Below, one piece after another: positions 25,045 through 35,994 of a stretch of DNA of 64,000 bases. Below the pieces are notes generated by a model. It ran no database searches and had not been told where the DNA came from. It worked only from the letters and a program-made list of their open reading frames with translations. The number at the start of each line of letters is the position of its first letter. The first letter of the stretch is position 1. The DNA lies in the NCBI GenBank assembly GCA_033439765.1, contig JAULSN010000004.1, forward strand, positions 1,498,001 through 1,562,000, written 5' to 3'. The stretch comes from Lasiosphaeria ovina. Its lineage: Eukaryota; Ascomycota; Sordariomycetes; Sordariales; Lasiosphaeriaceae. The position numbers were made by a program, and so were the translations under genes.

Positions 25045-26696
25045 TTAAGCTTCAACTTCAACCCCGGCCTCGGTTTCCGGCTTGCTAGCCTTGCTCAAAT
25101 TGCCAGTCGACTCCCCATCAGCATCGTTACCTGGGTCCTCTTTGGATGGAGATGCCAAGGTATAGCTGTCTGGTTTAATCCGCTTGAGAGGCCGTTTATT
25201 TCCGAAAATGTCTTCGTGATCGCTGTCGTACCCTGTCCTAAAGAATCCGGAACCAACAGCAAAACTGCCCTCAGTCTCTCGAGGCGAGCGAGACCTGCTC
25301 ACATCTCGCCTCTTCCTCTTTCGGCCACGATCTTCAACGGGGCTTTCACTCCCAGTCGGGGGCTTGGAACTGTTCATCTCGGCTTTAACCAGCGGAATCT
25401 GGCCTCGAATCCAACCTGCTCGAAGACCAGTGCGCACCGCATCTCGCTTTTGAGAGTAGTAGTCTCCTACCGCTCTCATGAACTCTGTAATCAACTTATC
25501 CCGCCTCTTGACCAACTCCAGCAATTTTTCCGCCTCGTTTAGTCTTGATTTAGCATTAGCTAATCTCACCTCTTCAGCTTGCTTTGTAGACTGGTGGCCG
25601 GCGGGGCTAGTCGGGCTATTCTGGTGCCACTCCGGTGCTTTCTCCATGATTGACTTTGCCGATACTACACGGTCATAAGTCCGGTCCTTGTCTCTATCGC
25701 ATTCATGTGCTGACTTATGGGAACGTATGTGCTCCTCGGTCTCGAGTGGCCTCAACACGTTTGAATGTACCAGCTTCTTCCACTCTTGGTCATGCTTTGA
25801 CCGGCCATTTTTGATCAAAAGCCTGTGTCGGTAGTGCAGCGCGTACTCGTAGGCGAGATACTCGAGCCATGTCGTTACCTGGTCCTGCTGGCCTGGATCC
25901 TCGTGGTACTGAATTGGGAGAGGTAATTCGTGGTATCCATAATGTCCGAGCAGGTCCTCCGCTGCCTCGCTGTAGGTCTTGGCTGTTTTCCCGAAATCCC
26001 TGACGAATGTGTTGTACGCGCGGTTTATGGGCCGCCCCGGCCATTCCACGCAATGAATCTCGGACTACCAATCTTCTCTTTTCTGGATGTCTTGCCAGTG
26101 GCGGAATAACCGCCAATCGTGCAATTGTTCCTTTAGAACACTCCAGTTCACGTCAGGGTCAGTAGCAGGAGTGGGGTGGTAGCTTAGATTGTGAACCCAA
26201 GTCCGTAGTAATTCCTAGTAGCTAAATGGATTATTTGCAATGTCGTCGATAATATCGATATGATATAGCGGTCGGCCCCCGTCTTTGACTAGTTTATTGT
26301 AGTTTTCTGTCTCGTATTGATGTGGGGAAAGTGGTGACTCAGTCTCGACGGAGCTTTCCCGAGTAGGAGCTTCCGATAACGAAGTGGCGCTGGAGGCGAG
26401 ATCGAGGAGCCGCGAGCTCACTTGGCTCAGACTACCGGAGGAGACTGATTCGCCTTGGCGGTCCGTCTTGCTCGATCCCTGATAATATTGCACTTACCAG
26501 AGAAATGACAGGGGAGTAGGGCAAAATGTTGTTACCTCAGGCGCTGAATTAAACTCTCGGGTAGATTCTCTGGGTCCTTGATATCGATAAAGAACCCGCC
26601 GCCGTTTCCTCCCTAGAGGCGGTGTTCATCCAGATACTCGTCTAGCTGTGCATCAGTTAATGCAACGAGGTCGCGAGCGAGGATCTGTGAGGCCAT
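25045..26696 (-). pseudogene. Decayed hypothetical protein gene with TAG stops
   Basis: A probable start at 26696 is followed by a frame with ALTDAQLDEYLDEHRL, a TAG, then FFIDIKDPENLPESLIQRL and a possible intron (26535-26479). After that one continuous minus-strand frame runs from about 26493 to 25045, interrupted only by TAG at 26217-26215 and TAG at 26067-26065. The text either side of each stop reads as one protein (for example WQDIQKREDW before and SEIHCVEWPGRP after). The intact part is rich in charged helices (KSRLNEAEKLLELVKRRDKL, likely coiled coil) and ends with a basic RGRKRKRRD nuclear-signal-like segment. The phase across the first intron also fails to match, a further sign of decay. 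I do not recognise a defined function; the layout resembles multi-copy hypothetical proteins of fungal accessory regions. Confidence 0.65.
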
Positions 26697-27932
26697 TTCT
26701 GTGCCAAGATGGTCCAAAAGGCAAAGGCTTGCGATGGCAAGTTGTGATTAGGATGGATGTTGGTCACTGATGCCAGTTGCAGGCCGGTCGATAGACAATG
26801 GGAAATGTGAGTGGATGGTTTGGGAATATTAATGCCCATTTCCCGGGAAGGTCTGACTTCCATGAGTAAAGCTGCCATTACCATCAGACGAACGTGTAAA
26901 ACGTTCCACTGAAACACCAACATTTCGCCCACTTACAATTCTGGTATCACGTTAGTGGCACACAATACAGTGGTAAAAGCAACTCAACCCATTTCACCCC
27001 GCCTGAAGTAGCTGATTGCTCAAAGTGGCAAACATGCGACTTGTCTGAGAACATGTTGGCAATCGGTAATTAACAAACACCCGCAATTCTCTGGTACGCC
27101 ATATTCGATTGCCGAAACGCGGTTATCCATAGTAAAGCCATATTTACTTTTTTCTATCGCGACAGGGACTGTCGCCTTGGCGTACGCTTTTCTCTTGTAG
27201 GCCTATAGCTTGTATTAAATCAGTTGATTTTCCATTGAGGGATTGGATACGGTAATTAAGACAACATCAAGGTTCTGACCAAGCCTTTCACCACTTAATT
27301 ACAGCTTTCCGTTTGCTCTAAGCTTAATCTGGCAACAGACACCAACACGAAGCATCATCAGGTTAGCAAACCGGGAAGTCGCCGAGTTCTAGTAGGTTGC
27401 ATGTTGAACGTTCCACAGTTCTTCTCAAACTCGCTAGTTTCGAGTCCAAGGACTGCCGACATGGATGACAGAGACTTGGACGGCTGGTGGCCACTGGCCT
27501 CGCCCCGATTGACCAAGTTGTTTCTATTGCGCATAACAAAACGTGTCATTGTGTCGGCTTGCTCCAGTAACCAGGCGTTCACTCAGCGCCCGAGGCAATG
27601 ACTTGGAAAACTTGGGTACTTAATTAAAGCCCGACAATATTAAATGCATTATTATGTTCTAATCTCGGGACTACCACTAGAATTATCTCAACATATGTAC
27701 CTAACGTGTATGATAAGCGAGTCGCGCGGACAAGCGAGTCGCGCGCTTTCCACTACCCTGCTACGATTATGTAATGCGCACACACGTGTGCGTCTAGTGG
27801 GAGCCCTGGCACCTGAGCGCTGACCGAAACTGACAACACAACAAACACAATGCGGCTCCTTATCAGGCCAATTTCGCGACCTGCCTGAATACCATAAATT
27901 TTCCACCTTTCTTCACCACAACTCTCTTCACG
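26697..27932. other. Spacer upstream of the DUF7924-like gene
   Basis: No supported gene. A 16-base unit containing AAGCGAGTCGCGCG occurs twice in tandem at about 27715-27745, close to the promoter of the gene at 27933. The remainder is AT-richer non-coding DNA. Confidence 0.5.
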
Positions 27933-29498
27933 ATGGATAAAGCATCCAAGACACAAGCGAACTCGCAGGAGAACCAGCCGAAGCTCTCGCAAGCAGAACT
28001 GCCGCTAAGTCGCGAAGAGCAAATTCCTGCACCCACGCCGACACGAAAAAGACAAATCGACGAAAGCGACGCCGAACCACGGACAAAACGAGCGCGATTA
28101 TCCAAGACGAACCTGCAGCAACCGGCGCCGAAGCGCCCTAGAGCCTCGTTTCTCGAAGACCACGTCGGACCGACCGACACAATTTCCGAGTGGCTCGAGT
28201 CTGTCGGATCAGACCGAGAACGACGCTGCCGGTCAGACAGCTACCTTCACGCCTCGAGCGACGACCTCATCTCGAGAAACCTCACGAGATCAGCGCCACA
28301 GATGGCCTACAACCGAGATGCAGATGGATACGCCGTGCCACCGACGCCTGGTCCATCCTACGGATCAGTCGCCCCGTCAGACGCTGGCTCGAGCCGATCG
28401 TCAAGAGCTCTCGTCGAAGATCCATATTACCGAGACCTGAACTTGGCCGCAAACCACGTCCATATGCGCCATCCATACGACTCGTTTCCAGAGCACGTTT
28501 CCAGCCTCGTGGATCATGTTCGCCAGGACCGTGAGTCCCCGGGTCCCTCGCTGGACCAAATCAGACAAGACACGAACCTGACAGCCCTTGAGCTGAGGGG
28601 CCTCGACGAACCAGAAGTAGAGGACTACTTCAGGGACAGAGTATTCCCCAAACCCGACGAAGAAGACGACCTGAGACGCAGCGACAGACAGCCGATGTCT
28701 AGACACGCTGTCCCCAACTACGGATCATCACTCAGAATCAGCAACCCGATACCTGACATGATGTACGGATACAGTCGTCATCACGCGTTCCCTCAGCAAC
28801 AGACGCAACTCATCTCCATGGGAAGCGAACCCATGGCCAACACTCAGGGATTGATGTACCCATTCTTCGTCATCGAATTCAAGGGTAACGGCGGAGATCT
28901 CTGGGTGGCAACGAACCAATGCCTTGGAGGATCCGCATCTTGCGTCAACATCGCAGAACGCCTCAACCGTCAGTTGAAGGCATACAAAAGCAGCAAGGTC
29001 AAACCAGTTGACAGCACCGCGTTCAGCATCGCCATGAACGGAACCGAAGCACGACTCTACGTCTCATGGAAGCACAGCGACTTGGACTACTACATGCAGA
29101 AAGTCGACAGCTTTCTACTCCAGAAACCCCAGGACTACATCGAATTCCGCAAGCACGTCAAGAACATCATCGACTGGGGGAAGGACACGCGTTTGAAGGA
29201 GATTCGAGAATCATTGGACACTCTCTTGGAAGAAAGCCGGAAGCGAGCCTCCGAAGCGGCAAAATCTCGCCCGCCACCGACTAAGGACTCAACCAGCAAG
29301 AGCAAAAGGCACAAACCCCCTCCATCGCGCAAAAGCAGCCACAGCGGGCACGACACCGAGCAAGCACGGAGCGAACAAGAAGACCCGTATTGGCAATGGA
29401 GCGAAACAGCCGGACAGTACTACCATGTCAACCCCGACAGGACCATCGAATGGGCACTACCAACACAACAGCCTCCTTACCCGGAAAGCGGCCATTGA
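27933..29498 (+). CDS. Fungal DUF7924-like protein (possible PD-(D/E)XK fold)
   Basis: Single-exon gene of 521 residues. The first 300 residues are low-complexity and basic (TPTRKRQ, TKRARLSK), suggesting nuclear targeting, with predicted disorder. From about residue 305 a folded domain begins with PFFVIEFKGNGGDLW and continues with ATNQCLGGSASCVNIAERLN. This resembles the fungal DUF7924 family; its ExK pair in a strand (IEFKG) followed by a Gln-containing helix is what a PD-(D/E)XK nuclease-like core would show. The C-terminus has a charged coiled-coil-like stretch (KEIRESLDTLLEESRKRA), a Lys/Ser/Pro linker and a WxWSxTAGQYYHVNPD segment reminiscent of a WW-like or polyproline-binding motif. 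No function is proven for the family. It sits in an accessory region among decayed genes. Confidence 0.75.
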   Translation: MDKASKTQANSQENQPKLSQAELPLSREEQIPAPTPTRKRQIDESDAEPRTKRARLSKTNLQQPAPKRPRASFLEDHVGPTDTISEWLESVGSDRERRCRSDSYLHASSDDLISRNLTRSAPQMAYNRDADGYAVPPTPGPSYGSVAPSDAGSSRSSRALVEDPYYRDLNLAANHVHMRHPYDSFPEHVSSLVDHVRQDRESPGPSLDQIRQDTNLTALELRGLDEPEVEDYFRDRVFPKPDEEDDLRRSDRQPMSRHAVPNYGSSLRISNPIPDMMYGYSRHHAFPQQQTQLISMGSEPMANTQGLMYPFFVIEFKGNGGDLWVATNQCLGGSASCVNIAERLNRQLKAYKSSKVKPVDSTAFSIAMNGTEARLYVSWKHSDLDYYMQKVDSFLLQKPQDYIEFRKHVKNIIDWGKDTRLKEIRESLDTLLEESRKRASEAAKSRPPPTKDSTSKSKRHKPPPSRKSSHSGHDTEQARSEQEDPYWQWSETAGQYYHVNPDRTIEWALPTQQPPYPESGH

Positions 29499-30680
29499 GC
29501 GCATCAATACGGTCGTTGGGACAACGACCATGGAGGAGGGAAACCTGTCACAACCTGCCAAGCCATGTCAGCGTTGTAAGCACGTGACCACGGTCGGTCA
29601 CGTAATCACGGCAAACCACGAGGTTAGGAGCGACCACAAGACAATTGACCACGGGGCAATGGCACAGGACATACGGCACAGGACCTATCGTGGTGCGGGC
29701 CAGGGGCCAGGTCGTGCACAAACCACACTCTAAAAAGGATGCGACCAATCAGGACTAAGCATCTACGTCAGCGCCCCCAAGTCAAACTCATTCTCCGAAG
29801 CCCTCGGGTTTTCCGAGACCCCTGGCCTGGCTGTCGGGAGCGAAACCAAGAGTCCGAGGCCATGGGTTGGCTGTAGACCGGACGTCCTCGGACTCTCAAG
29901 GCTTCCCAAACTCGGCCTGGCCAATGACCGCGGACCAACCGCTAAGGGGGGCTCGCTTGGTCGCAAAAGGATCGAATACCTATCGCACCACTGGATCAAT
30001 TAGCAAATCGAAGTACCTTTACTAGTTCTTCTCCAATTCGCCGCTCACTGTGTCTGTACCCTGGAATAACACAAGCTCGCACTTGTATCACATATGCCCT
30101 GGCCATGCCGTATCACCGCATATGTGGCCCTCCCGAGCTTGCGACTCAGCCATCCCAACCGGCCTGGCCAGGTGGGCGTCTTAGCTTGGAAGGCCTGACA
30201 AGTGACCGAGCAGGATTGACCTAACATGAAATTCTTGGCGACGTGCAAACTTATTTTGTCACAACGCCCCCGGATCCTCCCGTGACGCCTGAAAACTGGT
30301 CAGCCCGATTTGAGGCTGGTCGGACCTGTCGCGAAACAGGATGGCCCGGATCACCCAAGTCGAGTGAGTGATTCATATCGACCATCCATCCACTCCGCAG
30401 AGCCCAAGTGCAGCCCGTAGAGCCGAAACGAAACAGCAAGTTGAGACACACACCAAGTTGAGGCCTGCAGTTGGGAGCTGGCCATGATCGCCCACCTGCC
30501 CGGGGTCTCGAAATGGAGTGAAAAAAGATATAAAGGGATGAAGTCTTCGTCTCCGAGAGGCGCAATTCTGGACAGCACCAATAACCGCAACAACATCAAA
30601 GACACCTCCACCATCATCACAAATACAACCACAAAGCCCCCTCTCGCAGCTTGGTAACCGACCATCTTCCAATATTCAAC
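29499..30680. other. Spacer between DUF7924-like gene and small secreted protein gene
   Basis: No supported gene. Several short inverted words occur: GTCCGAGG near 29850 with a partner CCTCGGAC near 29888, and CATATG-containing arms near 30090-30125. These could be remnants of a small terminal-repeat element, but no complete element can be delimited by eye. Confidence 0.4.
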
Positions 30681-31132
30681 ATGCGTGCCACCACCGCTCT
30701 CCTCCTCGTTGGCGGGCTCGCTAGCACCGCCCTCGGTGCCGCCACCAAGATGTTCAGCGACGAGAACTGGTATGTGGCATGAGCTCCTTGCAGGGATGCG
30801 CCAGTCACTCTCCACATTATAGAAATGGACTAATTCTGCCCAGTGAGACCGAGATCCCCGGTTCGAAGGTGGTGTTCAACGGGTTTGCCACCGGCGATGC
30901 CATCATCCCGCCCGAAGCCAAGGCCATTAAAGTTGACTCTAGTTCCGACGTTTGGAGTGCCTACCAGGGAAAAGAAGGGGACGGCTGCTTTGGAAAACTC
31001 TTTGGCTCCCTCAAGAACGAAGAGTGCGTCAAGTTGGGCCCTGAAAATGGCATTGTCTGTACCCGTCTATGTTCCGGGGGGCTGGGAGGGGGCAATTGCG
31101 CGCCGACAGAGATCACAGACAAGGATGAGTAG
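30681..31132 (+). CDS. Small secreted cysteine-containing protein (effector-like)
   Basis: Two exons (30681-30769, 30844-31132) give 125 residues; the intron 30770-30843 has GTATGT and CCCAG ends and the phase fits. The first 20 residues form a clear signal peptide (MRATTALLLVGG..., likely cleavage after STALGA). The mature protein is about 105 residues, acidic to neutral, with six cysteines: one at the exon junction, one in GDGCFGKL, one in NEECVKL, two in IVCTRLC and one in GNCAP. This fits three disulfides. Size, export signal and cysteine content match small secreted fungal proteins, many of which act at host or microbe interfaces. No family is recognised and no activity is claimed. Confidence 0.8.
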
Positions 31133-32034
31133 AAAGTACCCTTGATGGAGGATAGGCGGTTGCGGTCTTTGGGGCGTTTAAGTGGACATTGGTTGAGAAA
31201 TACGTGACCTTGAGCGCAGGTCGCTCGTTTGTAAGGACAGATCATGAACACCGCTCCATGGCTCTGGGTTCGCAAGGAACAGAGGTACTGTGTTTGGCTT
31301 ACTGTTACTCCGGGGAGTGCCGCTTTTGAGGTTGCTTAGATTGCTGAATCATGTTCGAGATTTCTGCCTTCGATTTGTATAATACTGCACGTCATAACTT
31401 GAATTTCCTTGTCAGTCTTCATTATTTTTACTCCTTTGATTCCTCTTTCTTCACCACTATCAACGTCGACGGGGCCGTGCATTGCCCCGGAAGGCAGGAT
31501 AGCTTGCTCCGGGTCAAGAGTGGTGGGCTGACTGATATCTCCCGATCGCGAGAAAAGCCTTGTGCGCCGGCCCCCAGAAAGACTCCGGAGGCGTCAGCAT
31601 GCCGGCCTGTTGCTGCCTGCGACATTCAACACGGCCCTGTAGTTCTCCAAAACAGAATCAATGATAGCTTCGTCACCACAATTACCTTAATTAGTTGTTT
31701 GAGGACATATCACGTGGCCTGTCCTCTGTTGTCTTGAAACATTTCGTGGAAGTGGAGGTCGCTACTACTACCAACCGCGCTGGCAAGATTTGCTCATTGG
31801 CTTGAAGAGCATCGAAACGGGTTGGCGGCCAGGGCCCCCGGCTCGGTTCAGAACCAGCACCCGTTTCTCAGACGAAGCGGTCACGATACGTAATCATAAA
31901 GGAACTCAAGTTCCGTCTCTCCTGTTCGAAAATGGTTCTGGGGAATTGCTCCTTCCCTCTCTCAAGACAACCAACCTCTCGAGCTTCCAGTTGTTTGCTC
32001 TTTCCCCTTGCGGTCATCACCATCGCACCAGGAG
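31133..32034. other. Spacer holding the lost 5' part of the P450 gene
   Basis: The 5' end of a P450, including its membrane anchor, would be expected just upstream of 32035 but is not recognisable in any frame. Otherwise nothing is seen beyond the 3' untranslated region of the secreted-protein gene. Confidence 0.4.
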
Positions 32035-33532
32035 ATGGGCGACCTTTGGGTTCTCGTGACACCCTTCAAGAACTGGATATACGTCAACGATCCTGATGCC
32101 TTGAGTTCCATCTTTCGCCGCAGGAGTGACTTCACTCGCCCCGTCTTCGTTACAGGTAATTATGGCTCTCATTAGTACTTCTGCTTGAACCCAGACTGGC
32201 TTGATAACGTAGAAATCCTCAATGATTTTGGACCAAACATCTCGACTGTGAGTAAGCTCGAGACCCACCTAACCACCAGCTGCTCTCGATAATATCCCTA
32301 ACTCGCTGCTACCAACTATTCAAATTGTTACTAATGCCAGCTGTTTTCAGGCTAAGGGCCAAACTTGTGCGCAGCATTGTTTCAATGAACAGAACAACAC
32401 AGTTGTCTGGGATGAGGCACTGACTTTGACCCGCGACATGCTGAAGTGCTGGACCTCAAAGCCTTCGGTCGACACTGCGGCCAGTGATCTGCGCACTCTG
32501 TCCCTGCACGTGCTCTCGCGCGCCGGGTCCGGCAAGTCGTTCAAATTTGAGAGTCAAGAAGACAGAATGGCTCATGGCTCTTCGGGGACCGAAGCCGAGG
32601 CTGCAAACTACAAGGAGTCACTTCTGACCGTCGTGGACAACTGCGTCCTGATCGTCGGCCTGGGCACCAAGTTCCTGGCGCAGCCTTGGCTGCCTAAGAA
32701 GCTGCGTGATGTCTATGCCGCATATGTCTCCTTTCGTTTATACATGATGTATGAAGAGGAGAAAGCCGCCTACGCTAACGACCGGGCGATCGGCTCGAAC
32801 CTGATGCGTTCCATGATTCGCGCCTCCCAGGCAGACACCAAGGACGGCGGTGGGCTAACCGAGGCCGAGATCTACGGCAACATGTTTGTATTCAACTTTG
32901 CCGGGCACGACACCACGGCCCATACATTCACGTTTGCCATGTACTTCCTAGCGGCAAACACCGATGTCCAGGAGTGGCTGTCTGAGGAAATCAACCACGT
33001 TTGTGGCCATCGCGCGGTCAAGGAGTGGGATTATTGCGCCGATTTCCCGCGTCTAAAACGTTGTCTCTCCGTCATGTTCGAGACTATCCGTCTATACGGC
33101 CCTGTTCCCGTGCTCAGGTGGACCGCAGACAAGGCACAGCCACTTCTGGTCGGCGGCAAGACCCTGGTGATACCGCCACATAGCATGATCGCTCCTAGCT
33201 ACGGCTCCGTTCACACGGACCCCCGCTTCTGGGGCCCGGATTCGCTGAGCTGGAATCCCTCCCGGTTCGTTACCAAGAGTTCCTTCGGAGGCTTTTCGGA
33301 TGGCCCTCGGGATTGTCCTGGTCGCAAGTTCGCGGAGGTCGAGTTCGTTGCGACCATGGCTGTGCTCTTCGGAGGGGACTTGTGAGTGGAATTAGCCCCG
33401 AAGCCCGCCGGAGAGGGCCTCGAAGCCGCCAGCAGGCGTGTCCTGGACCTCATAGAGAACGACTCAAGTCCCGTCCTCCTGCTCCAGATGTTACACCCGG
33501 AACGTGCCCCCCTGGTATGGAAAAAGAGATAG
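32035..33532 (+). pseudogene. Cytochrome P450, decayed at both ends
   Basis: Haem-thiolate mono-oxygenase gene. Recognisable exons are 32035-32155, 32213-32247 and 32351 onward, with consistent phases. Seen in order: MGDLWVLVTPFKNWIYV, FGPNIST, the I-helix FAGHDTTAHT, ExxR as FETIRL, and the haem loop FSDGPRDCPGRKFA. Three signs of decay: the N-terminal anchor and about 90 residues are not found; the segment between GQ and FNEQNN is shortened where P450s carry a conserved HRK stretch; and a TGA at 33383-33385 interrupts the frame before a well-conserved C-terminus (VELAPKPAGEGLEAASRRV to LVWKKR, stop at 33530). A GTGAGT at the TGA could act as a donor (to about 33433), but that would remove conserved residues. 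It lies outside the visible PKS core, so a link to that pathway is weak. Confidence 0.75.
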
Positions 33533-34003
33533 ACCAGCCACCCAGCAACTTCAAGCCACACCGTCAGGCTATTCCCAGATGTTTTCATAGGTTGGGTGTA
33601 GGGTTTATTCTTGCCCTCGTAAATTTCTGCCTCCCCTGTGCCAGACCTGGGCCTCGAAACCGCTAAATAACGATCGGGAAATGGGGTTCATATTCAATTT
33701 AGGTTGTTCACGAGTCGCGGCAACCCTTAATGAAGGACAGGGCCATTCTATGTACATGCAATAGGTACATGCATTTCGAGGCCAAGAGTAATCAGTACGG
33801 CGGTATAAATTCTTGAGCTTTCATTTAAAAAGAGGTCGATTCTTTGAAATTTACCACTCAGTCTCTCATAACAACACAACCAATCACCTTTCTCAAGAAC
33901 CTCACACAAGCAGCAGTTACTCGCCAAAGATAGGGAGTATTATCAGAAGGAGGCATCAGAAGGAGGCATCGCCGAAATTCGGGGTTACCCAAATCACCAC
34001 GGC
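33533..34003. other. Spacer between convergent genes
   Basis: No gene seen. It contains a short direct repeat AGAAGGAGGCATC at about 33946-33970. Confidence 0.5.
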
Positions 34004-35095
34004 TCACTCCCTCCGGCTCTGGGCATCCAATTCGGGCTCCTGGCCGCCTCCGAACTGCTGCACCAGGACATATGGAGCAGGCTGCCCATGCAACTCCTGC
34101 GTGTGCTGGGGCGAACCCGCATACGCAGGTGGGCTCGGGTGAGCCAAAGTTTGTGGAGTCATGGACATGGATGGCGCTAGATACTGGCGCTGCTGCAGCA
34201 ACAGCGCCTTCCTCGTCTTGGCCCGGTCGTAAAGGATCCATGCAATGAATATCGCCATGAGTCCCGCGAAGGTGGCGAGGACGGCTATTGCAATCTGAGC
34301 GCTCTGCGAGAGCCCCGAATCTGAGGGGGCACTTTCAGCAGAGCTGCCTGGGCCAGAGCCTGTACCAGAGTCCGTGTTGGGCCCTGCGCCGGGCCCTGCG
34401 CCGGGGCTAGGAGTGCCGGTCGAACTAGTCCTGCCTCCGTCTGTAGCTGTGCTAGCTGGAGAGCCCGTGGGAACCCCACCGGCTCCCGTCTGCTGGACAA
34501 CCTAGTATCTGTTGTCAGCTTGCCCTGCGGATGGATCGACCACTAATAGCAACACGGTGCCACATAGGTACTTACCGATGACGCTATAATGCTTGTCGGT
34601 ATAGGGAGGGTCGCCGCAAGGCACTGGACATAGGGATAATCGGCCGTGCCTATTTCATCGGCGGCGCAACAAAAGTCGCCAAGGTAATGCCACATGGTCC
34701 ACGAGGTATCAGCACAGGCATAGACAACGGAGACGACAGACGAACAATCCGCGCCTAATTAGCACCCCCGAGTTGCAAGTCAGCATCGGGGTCGACCATC
34801 TCGAGATCAATAGTTTGGAATAAAGGGGCCCGACACGGTAATTATACGTACTGCTGGGGCAGCAGATCGGATAATCTGCGTCACCCGTGTTGCACGTTGT
34901 GCCATTTGGGCAGCAGCTCTGTTTGCCACATTTGGCGTTGCCGGCTGGACACGAGTTTGACCGTAGGGCATAGCCGCCCCATGAGATGATGCTGCGTAAA
35001 GCAAAGGGCGGCCTGTCACCTTCGAGTTCGCGTCGTCCCCACCACCCAGCGGCAACGCTCGCGAGGGCGAGCATTATGAGGCTTAATGGCTTCAT
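34004..35095 (-). CDS. Cysteine-rich type I membrane protein
   Basis: Three exons (35095-34852, 34754-34576, 34501-34004) give 306 residues with matching phases. Residues 1-17 are a signal peptide. Two cysteine-rich blocks follow: NSCPAGNAKCGKQSCCPNG with later CC pairs, similar to short chitin-binding-like or EGF-like modules, and a second block with YACAD, DFCCAADE and VQCLA. Then comes a Gly/Ser/Thr/Pro linker, likely O-glycosylated, and one transmembrane helix (IAIAVLATFAGLMAIFIAWIL). The stop-transfer RAKTRK precedes a cytosolic tail of about 75 residues rich in Pro and Gln. The layout resembles fungal cell-wall sensors and related surface proteins; ligand and role are unknown. Confidence 0.8.
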
Positions 35096-35994
35096 TTTGG
35101 GGGCTGGCGCCGTTGGGAAGTCGGTGGGGTGTTAAAGAGGAGAAAAATGGGTGGCGGGTGAACCCTTTCCGTCCACGGCGGTCCAGTTGAACCCATGCAT
35201 GTTGTGCTGAGGGGCCAAGACAGACGCACATGCTTGGCAAGCCACCATTGCTTTTCTGTGGCTGGGAAGGCTTCCCAAGAGAGACGGGAAATACAACCCT
35301 GTGAATATCCAATCATTTGAAAGGCTGCTTGGTGTTTTAAACAAACTGAAGATATCTAGGTAGGGCTTAATTACCCTAGATAGACTTAGCTAGAATACGG
35401 CCTACTGTACGTATAATTCATGCTCCTTGATCGAGAGTAAACAAACAGGTTAATAAATACAATTCCCTTACTTAGACCTTTCCAAAGGGAAGGTTCTTAT
35501 TTCAAGTTGCTTCATTTCTCTTTCCCCTCTTTCATTTCACTTGAACATGGAACAGAACCACAAATATATTCCGATTTGTGGGGGCGAGACATACCCAGTA
35601 ATCGATCATCGACAGGAATCTTGGCAACAAGGCTGTCAGCACTGAGCAGCCAAGGGGCTGGCTGGGGAGGGGGCTGTTTCGGGTTCAACACAGCCACTTA
35701 TGCAACCTGATTGAGCTCCTGGGTCCCGAATCCTGCGGCAGGCAGCACTCGAATCAAACGTACCATATCTTCCGTTCACTCCTAATTCATGATTAACTAC
35801 AACTCACCAATTACCTACCTACCTGGACCTAAATATATAGTGTTGCTAATTTCCTGATTGTTTAGTTACTTAAAGGAACGAAGCGAAACAGCCTGGCTCC
35901 GAATAAACCGCGACACTGCACAGGCGTCCGCACCTGATTCAAGACTTCAACCTTAGCCTAGAATTTGGCAAAGAAAAGATAAACCGGCCGAAAC
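35096..35994. other. Divergent promoter region between membrane protein and HET gene
   Basis: About 0.9 kb without a supported gene. It separates two divergent start codons (35095 minus, 35995 plus) and so contains both promoters. AT-rich tracts with TTAATTA-like words are present. Confidence 0.5.
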
